Origin: Prosthecobacter debontii
GTDB lineage: Bacteria; Verrucomicrobiota; Verrucomicrobiia; Verrucomicrobiales; Akkermansiaceae
Length of the DNA: 48,540 nucleotides
NCBI GenBank assembly: GCA_945862245.1
Contig: CAMAXN010000017.1
Span: 1-48,540, forward strand
Reading direction: 5' to 3'
Under the pieces are notes generated by a model. It had not been told where the DNA came from and did not search any database. It was given only the letters and a program-made list of their open reading frames with translations. The position numbers and the translations under genes were made by a program. Shown here piece by piece: positions 43,768 to 48,540 of this stretch (positions are counted from its first letter, which is position 1; every line of letters starts with the position of its first letter).

Positions 43768-44205
43768 TTAGTAGGAAAAAATCTCGCCGTCTTTAAAGAA
43801 GCGCTTGATCTCGGCGGCGGCGGCTTCCGGGGAATCGGAGGCGTGGCAGACGTTGCGCATTTTCGCGTCGGCGTCCTTGAAGCCGAAATCGCCACGGATC
43901 GTTCCGGGGGCGGCGACCATGGAATCGGTGGGGCCGAGCAGGTCACGGATGCGTAAGATCACGTCCTCGCCTTCGAGGGCGAGCGCGATGACCGGTGTTT
44001 CCTGCATGAAGCCGCGGACGGAAGGGAAAAACGGCATGTCGGCAATATGCGAGTAATGCTCCGCAAGAATTTCATCGCTCAAAGACATCATTTTGATGCC
44101 GCGCACGAGGAAGCCTTGCTTTTGGAAACGGGCAAGCACCTCGCCGGTGAGGTTTTTTGCAACAGCGTCGGGTTTGAAGAGAATCAATGTGGTTTCAAGA
44201 GCCAT
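43768..44205 (-). CDS. ndk: Nucleoside diphosphate kinase
   Basis: ATG 44205 gives 145 residues starting MALETTLILFKPDAVAKNLT. The active site is MRNVCHASDSPEAA, with the phosphorylated His in the NxxHxSD motif, and GPTDSMVAAPGTIRGDFGF carries the nucleotide-binding part. It transfers phosphate between nucleoside triphosphates and diphosphates. Length and motifs are normal. The start lacks a Shine-Dalgarno sequence. It precedes sua5 on the minus strand and follows chrA, with repeat elements on both sides. Confidence 0.97.
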   Translation of the reverse strand: MALETTLILFKPDAVAKNLTGEVLARFQKQGFLVRGIKMMSLSDEILAEHYSHIADMPFFPSVRGFMQETPVIALALEGEDVILRIRDLLGPTDSMVAAPGTIRGDFGFKDADAKMRNVCHASDSPEAAAAEIKRFFKDGEIFSY

Positions 44206-44266
44206 GGGCTTTGAGGTAGGCGGCGAAATGCGGCTCTGCAAGTCTTTTCAGGGGTGGGGTTGGGCT

Positions 44267-44403
44267 CTTGCATTTTGAGAATTCGAACCGCAGATGGACA
44301 CGGATTCACGCAGATGGAAGAAATCAGTCACCACGCTAGTCAGGCATATCCATCTTATCTGCGTCCATTTGCGTTTATCTGCGGTTCGATTCCTTGCATT
44401 TTG
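44267..44403. mobile_element. MITE-like inverted-repeat element flanked by an exact 11-bp direct repeat
   Basis: CTTGCATTTTG occurs at 44267-44277 and again at 44393-44403. Between them lies an inverted-repeat unit of about 115 bp: TCGAACCGCAGAT (from 44283) returns as its reverse complement at 44377-44389, and ACGCAGAT (44308-44315) as ATCTGCGT (44357-44364). Middle parts of the arms differ. It has no ORF. The flanking repeats look like a target duplication. Similar ATCTGCGGTTC elements occur in many environmental bacteria, to my recollection. Confidence 0.7.
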
Positions 44404-44433
44404 GTAGCCTGAATCCGAAGGTATGCCGAGCCG

Positions 44434-45711
44434 CTACACAAAAGCCGTTGCCAGACCCAGCAGGGCGCAGGCGGCGAGGACGGCGGTGAAGGGAACTTTG
44501 AAAAGCTTCATCACGAGGAAAGCCGCGCAGGCCGTGACCGCCACGAAAACATCGAAGCCGCCGCCCGTTTCCGGCCACAGGGCGTGGGTGGAAAATTTCA
44601 CTCCAAGATTCAGGATAACGCCTACCACGGCGGCGGTGATCGCCGTCAGGCACGCGCCGAGCTGGGGCATGTGGCGCAGGCCCTCGACGAAGGGCGCTCC
44701 GAGGAAAACCATGAGGAAGGACGGAATGAAGGTCGTCCAGACAGTGATCGCCGCGCCGAGCGACGCGCCGCCGAGCGGGCTGAGATTTCCTGGATTCCGC
44801 CAGCCGCCTACAAATCCGACGAACTCCAGCACAATGATCAGTGGCCCCGGTGTGGTTTCCGCGAGAGCTAGCCCGGCCATCATCTGCGAGTGGGTAAGCC
44901 ATTGGTGGTGCTCCACTGCTTGCTGGGCGACGTAGGGCAGCACGGCATAAGCCCCGCCAAAAGTCACCAGCGCCGCCTTGCTGAAAAACAAACCCTGTGC
45001 CACTGGCGCACTGCCCCAGCCGAGCCAAACGCCAAGCGCCACGATGGGTAGGAACCAAAGCGAGAGGCAGAGCGAAATAACTTTAAGCGAGCGCGCCCAG
45101 CTCGCCTTCGGAGCGGGAGGCAGGATGAGTTCATCGCCCGCTTGCGCCTTTCCATGGGATTTTCCCGCCGGAAACTGTCCGGGAAACCAGCGATGTCCCA
45201 GCGCACCGCACAGCGCCGCCGCAAGGATAATCAGGACGAAGGAGATGTTGAAAAAGTAGATCGCTACGAAAGACAGCACGGCGATGACCCACAGCGAGGG
45301 GCTGTGCATTGTTTTCCCGCCGATCCTTAGCACCGCCTCGGCGATTACCGCGATGACAGCAGGAATCAGTCCGTAAAAAATCGCCGCCAGCCATGGTAAA
45401 TGCGCGCCCGCCATGTAGAGCCAGCCGAGTCCGAAAAGTAGCAGCGCGGAAGGCAGCACAAACAGTGCTCCGGCCGCCACCCCACCCCGCCAGCCATGCA
45501 AGCGCCAGCCGAGATACGTCGCAAGCTGTTGCGCCTCCGGCCCCGGCAGCAGCATGCAGAAATTGAGCGCGTGGAGGAAATGCCCAGCGCCGATCCAGCG
45601 CCGTTTCTCCACCAACTCCCGGTGCATGATCGCGATCTGGCCCGCCGGCCCGCCGAAGCTGATCAGCCCAAGCTTCAGCCAGAATCTCAGTGCTTCGCGA
45701 AATGACGGCAT
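44434..45711 (-). CDS. chrA: Chromate efflux transporter ChrA
   Basis: The 425-residue membrane protein has two homologous CHR domains. The first begins FREALRFWLKLGLISFGGPA, with HALNFCMLLPGPEAQQLATY; the second has VTFGGAYAVLPYVAQQAVEH and LALAETTPGPLIIVLEFVGF. Both PGP motifs are intact, as is typical of long-chain ChrA. Such proteins export chromate, driven by the proton-motive force, and give chromate resistance. No chrB or other resistance gene is near. A helix-poor linker of about 60 residues joins the domains. Confidence 0.93.
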   Translation of the reverse strand: MPSFREALRFWLKLGLISFGGPAGQIAIMHRELVEKRRWIGAGHFLHALNFCMLLPGPEAQQLATYLGWRLHGWRGGVAAGALFVLPSALLLFGLGWLYMAGAHLPWLAAIFYGLIPAVIAVIAEAVLRIGGKTMHSPSLWVIAVLSFVAIYFFNISFVLIILAAALCGALGHRWFPGQFPAGKSHGKAQAGDELILPPAPKASWARSLKVISLCLSLWFLPIVALGVWLGWGSAPVAQGLFFSKAALVTFGGAYAVLPYVAQQAVEHHQWLTHSQMMAGLALAETTPGPLIIVLEFVGFVGGWRNPGNLSPLGGASLGAAITVWTTFIPSFLMVFLGAPFVEGLRHMPQLGACLTAITAAVVGVILNLGVKFSTHALWPETGGGFDVFVAVTACAAFLVMKLFKVPFTAVLAACALLGLATAFV

Positions 45712-45808
45712 GGCGCAAGGAGTGGCTGCATTCTGCTGCCAGTTGAGGATAGGAAAATGGCTGGGGTTGCTGGGCAGCCAATAGGCAGCCCCTCCTTGCT
45801 AAATATGG

Positions 45809-47083
45809 TCAAATTTTGTGCGTGCCAGGCTTTGGCACAGGGGCGACAGGATTCGCGTCAGAAAGATTAAAGCTGTCCGGTGCAAGATCCTGTCCGGATT
45901 TCCAGAGATCCGCCCAGGTGATGCGCTGGCCGGTGTGGGCGGCCTCGCGGCCGAGGATGCCGAGCATCGTGCTGCGCACCATAAGTTCGCCAGTGTTGAG
46001 CGGCTCGCCTTTACGTATCGCGGCGAACCACTCGTTGTGGCAGACTTGGTACATGTCCGCAGGCGCGGCGCGGTAGGCCCATGTCATTTTACCGGAAGGA
46101 TCCTTGGTAAGGACGCGACCTGGGGCTTCGAGGGTACCTTTTTCACAAAATACACGGTCGACCACCTCATTGAAGCAGCCGCTATGCTGACGCTGGCCGA
46201 CGTGGCACATCACACCATCTGGGTACTCATACGCGACGTCGTAGTGATCCCAGACATTGCCGTCGTCTGTCCGCTGCGTGCGACCGCCGCCGCCCCGCGC
46301 CGCGATAGGATCCACATCGCCCATGGCCCAAGAAACCTTATCAACTGTGTGGATAGCCTGCTCAAGCAGCGGGCCACCGGAGAGCCACTCATGGCCCATC
46401 CAGTTGCGCACCTGCCACTCCACATCGCCCCAATTTGCATCGCGCTGGTCGATGGAGGTGGAGGGTTTGGGGACGTTGGAAAGGTAGGTGCCGTAAACGG
46501 AAATGACACGGCCGAGTTCACCGGCCAGAAGTTTTCCGTAACCCTCGCGCACACCGGGATCGAAACGCCAGCAATAGCCGTGCTGGAGGGTGAGGCCTTT
46601 CTCCTTCGCGATGCGCGCGGTTTCCATGACGGATTTCACTCCCGCCACATCCACCGCCATCGGTTTCTCCGCGAAAACATGTTTCCCTGCCTCGATCGCC
46701 GCGCGCATGTGCTGGGGGCGGAAGCCTGGAGGCGTTGTGAGCAGCACCACATCCACGCCGCTTTCGATCACTTTCTGAAAAGCATCCAGCCCGGAAAACT
46801 GCCGCTCCTGCGGAACTTCCAGCCTGCCCTCAAAGCGCTTCAGGTTGTTCAGCGCCTTGGGAATCTGTGTATCGAAGACATCGCCGATGGACCACAGGAT
46901 GGTGTTGTCATCTGCAGCAAGCGCCTGGCTTGCCGCACCTGTGCCGCGTCCGCCGCAGCCGAGCAAGCCGATCTTGAGCTTCGCGTTGTTGGCGGGAGCA
47001 CCCAGCAGGAGGTTCGGGAAAGCGGAAAGGGCGGTAGTCGCGCCGGCGGCCTTGAGAAATGTACGGCGGTGAGTAGGTTCCAT
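45809..47083 (-). CDS. Tat-exported Gfo/Idh/MocA family oxidoreductase
   Basis: The 424-residue protein begins with a twin-arginine signal (HRRTFLKAAGATTALSAFPN), then the NAD(P)-binding fold LKIGLLGCGGRGTGAASQAL, VFAEKPMAVDVAGV and the catalytic-region HGYCWRFDPGV. Many Verrucomicrobiota secrete these proteins for carbohydrate or inositol-like oxidation with an NAD(P) carried in; substrate unknown. This gene has one of the few good ribosome binding sites in the window, GAGGAG at 47087-47092 before ATG 47083. It lies downstream of the symporter gene, 92 bp away. Confidence 0.9.
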   Translation of the reverse strand: MEPTHRRTFLKAAGATTALSAFPNLLLGAPANNAKLKIGLLGCGGRGTGAASQALAADDNTILWSIGDVFDTQIPKALNNLKRFEGRLEVPQERQFSGLDAFQKVIESGVDVVLLTTPPGFRPQHMRAAIEAGKHVFAEKPMAVDVAGVKSVMETARIAKEKGLTLQHGYCWRFDPGVREGYGKLLAGELGRVISVYGTYLSNVPKPSTSIDQRDANWGDVEWQVRNWMGHEWLSGGPLLEQAIHTVDKVSWAMGDVDPIAARGGGGRTQRTDDGNVWDHYDVAYEYPDGVMCHVGQRQHSGCFNEVVDRVFCEKGTLEAPGRVLTKDPSGKMTWAYRAAPADMYQVCHNEWFAAIRKGEPLNTGELMVRSTMLGILGREAAHTGQRITWADLWKSGQDLAPDSFNLSDANPVAPVPKPGTHKI

Positions 47084-47136
47084 GTGCTCCTCAATACAGC
47101 GAAAACCATGCCCGGCTTACAGGAAAAATTTCGAGG

Positions 47137-47169
47137 TTTCCGGCCGCTTTCCGGCCGCTTTCCGGCCGC
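47137..47169. repeat. Three tandem copies of an 11-bp unit
   Basis: TTTCCGGCCGC is repeated exactly three times (47137-47147, 47148-47158, 47159-47169). Each unit contains the palindrome CGGCCG. The array lies between the symporter stop and the Gfo/Idh/MocA start, so it is transcribed or forms a spacer in a shared operon. Copy number could vary by slippage. Confidence 0.9.
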
Positions 47170-47175
47170 TTTACC

Positions 47176-48540
47176 TCAGTGCGCCGGCCCTTGCTGCTCC
47201 TGAATGTATTCCTGTTTCAGACCCAGCGCCTCGGGGGCGTGGAGAACTAGCATTTTCATGCGGATATCGGCGGGAATGGTTTTGCGGGTCGCCTTGGAGA
47301 CCACGATCATTAAGACGATGGCGAGGGGAACCGCCCAGAGCGCGGGTTGCTCGGCGAGGATGCGGAGCAGCGGATGGCTGATCCAGAAGGCGTTGAGGGC
47401 ATCCGGCTCCCATGTGGTCTTGGAAAGCTCGGCGGCGGCTTTGGCGGTTTTAGCCTGGATGTCGCTGATGCTGGTAAAGGTGACGCAGACTAGAGAGCAG
47501 AGGCCGCCGGTGAGCATGCCGGTGGCGGCGCCTTTCATCGTCATGCCGCGCCACCAGACACTCATGAAGAGCAGCGGGAAATAGCTGGCCGCGGCGATCG
47601 CGAAGGCCTGGCCGACCATGAAATTGATGTCAAGCTGCTCGACCTGCGAACCCAAGCCAACGGAAACCACGCCGACGAGGACGGCGCACCACTTGAACAT
47701 TTTCATCCGCTGCTCCGGCGAGGACTGCGGGCGGATCATGCGGCCGTAGACGTCGTGGGCGAGGGCGCTGGTCATTGAAACGAGCAGCCCGGAGAAGGTG
47801 CTCATGAACGCCGCGAAAGCGCCTGCACAGGTGATGCCGCTGAGGATGGAACCGAGAATCCCGTATTTCTCGCGGATCAGCACGGGAAGCTCGAGCACCA
47901 CCTTGTCCGGCCCCTTGGAACCGGTCGCTTCGTAGAGTTCCGGCAGGAGATTCCGCCCCAATACACCAAAAACCGGCGGGAAAACATAGAACACACCGAT
48001 CAGGATCATCACCCACATCGTAGTCTTCTTCGCCGCGATGCCGTCCGGGTTTGTGTAGAACCTCACAAGGATGTGCGGCAGACCCGCCGTGCCGCAGACG
48101 ATCGCGATGATCAGCGAAAAGGTGTAAAGAAGCGAGAGGGGTTTCGATTCCTCCGGGGTGAGGCCGGCGGCCTTCGCGGCCTTCGTCGTCAGCGGGCCGA
48201 AGGGGGCGATCCAGTCCTCGTCCTTCGGCGCTTTGGCAGGCAGGACGCGTTCGGTTTGTCCATGATCCACGGTTTGTACGATGGCGGGCGGGGAGTCGGA
48301 GATGGATTTGTTCAGTGAGAGGTTTTTCCCGTAGCCGCCATACACAGACAGCAGCACGAAGATCGGCACGGAGATGGCGAACATCTTGATCCAGTATTGT
48401 ACCGCCTGCACCAGAGTGATGCCTTTCATGCCGCCGAGCGCGACGTTTAGCGTAATCACCGCGCCCACCACCAGCACGCCCACCCAATACGGCAGGCCGG
48501 GGAAAATGTAGGCGAGCGTGACGCCCGCGCCTTTCATCTG
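47176..48540 (-). CDS. Cation/acetate symporter-like SSS protein (partial, N-terminus outside window)
   Basis: The minus-strand frame is open to the right edge, so the start is missing; 454 residues are present. It has the ActP-type SSS features: GGMKGITLVQAVQYWIKMFA, the TAGLPHILVRFYTNPDG motif of acetate permeases, FAAFMSTFSGLLVSMTSALAH, and several further helices. The acetate branch is best supported, although the substrate could be another monocarboxylate. An insert near residues 85-140 (soluble, with QTVDHGQTERVLPAKAPKDE) is present. It is upstream of the oxidoreductase and on the same strand. Confidence 0.88.
   Translation of the reverse strand, partial: QMKGAGVTLAYIFPGLPYWVGVLVVGAVITLNVALGGMKGITLVQAVQYWIKMFAISVPIFVLLSVYGGYGKNLSLNKSISDSPPAIVQTVDHGQTERVLPAKAPKDEDWIAPFGPLTTKAAKAAGLTPEESKPLSLLYTFSLIIAIVCGTAGLPHILVRFYTNPDGIAAKKTTMWVMILIGVFYVFPPVFGVLGRNLLPELYEATGSKGPDKVVLELPVLIREKYGILGSILSGITCAGAFAAFMSTFSGLLVSMTSALAHDVYGRMIRPQSSPEQRMKMFKWCAVLVGVVSVGLGSQVEQLDINFMVGQAFAIAAASYFPLLFMSVWWRGMTMKGAATGMLTGGLCSLVCVTFTSISDIQAKTAKAAAELSKTTWEPDALNAFWISHPLLRILAEQPALWAVPLAIVLMIVVSKATRKTIPADIRMKMLVLHAPEALGLKQEYIQEQQGPAH

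Noticed and set aside
43593..43946. N-terminal extension of the Sua5 gene
   Set aside because: The extension crosses the palindromic repeat and the end of ndk, with Pro/Arg/Ser-rich nonsense. ATG 43592 gives the standard protein.
45818..47203. Plus-strand ORF of 461 codons opposite the Gfo/Idh/MocA gene
   Set aside because: The minus-strand protein has a Tat signal, an NAD-binding motif and a ribosome binding site. The plus frame has no recognisable feature.

Overview
The window is a GC-rich bacterial chromosome segment. It most likely comes from a Verrucomicrobiota species of the Verrucomicrobiales/Akkermansiaceae type. This is inferred from gene content: sodium-solute symporters with long soluble inserts, a 3-keto-disaccharide hydrolase (DUF1080) protein, a Tat-exported Gfo/Idh/MocA oxidoreductase, SHD1-domain secreted proteins, a large SecA with a SEC-C tail, an entericidin-like lipoprotein and a Hanks-type kinase. 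No 16S gene or other phylogenetic marker was compared. Most genes start without a recognisable Shine-Dalgarno sequence, and several starts are GTG or TTG. No tRNA, rRNA, CRISPR array or intact insertion sequence was seen.

Layout. 1-5533: rpiB (cut by the left edge) diverges from a Na+/sugar symporter-galK pair, followed by an orphan oppC-type permease and comF. 5607-9222 (minus): serS, esterase, CPBP protease and DUF1080 protein, tightly packed. 9300-9974: an AbrB/Doc toxin-antitoxin pair. 9975-11447: a long inverted repeat, then GAPDH with a strong terminator. 11451-16467: mostly minus-strand envelope genes (acyltransferase, LppM-like lipoprotein, membrane-fused thiol protein, entericidin-like peptide, very acidic protein) plus one plus-strand membrane protein. 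16625-20834: Ser/Thr kinase, thioesterase and a secreted protein with a degenerate Lon-like domain. 20848-22481: rimK with a fused RCK_C domain, then rimB. 22714-26241: a 1175-residue FHA-like/ABC transporter. 26610-29410: DUF2256 and two adjacent secreted SHD1 proteins, one a tandem retropepsin. 29419-34465: trpD, an RlmD-type methyltransferase, and an iron-uptake set feoA-feoB-Cys-rich peptide behind a Fur-box-like site. 34477-37825 (minus): nrdR with an unknown gene, and a hydroxyproline epimerase/D-amino-acid dehydrogenase pair. 37968-45711 (minus): secA, metallopeptidase, SH3 lipoprotein, Sua5, ndk and chrA, with two unusual repeat elements. 45809-48540 (minus): an acetate-type symporter (cut by the right edge) followed by a Gfo/Idh/MocA oxidoreductase.

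How it works together. The recognisable functional groups are sugar uptake and galactose phosphorylation (symporter plus GalK), ferrous iron uptake (Feo), hydroxyproline catabolism (epimerase plus dehydrogenase) and protein glutamylation (RimK/RimB). The less usual material is the secreted or envelope protein set: the pseudo-Lon protein, the tandem retropepsin and its SHD1 neighbour, and the kinase with an FHA-like ABC exporter nearby. Three structurally different non-coding repeat elements are also present; one is bounded by an exact 11-bp direct repeat.
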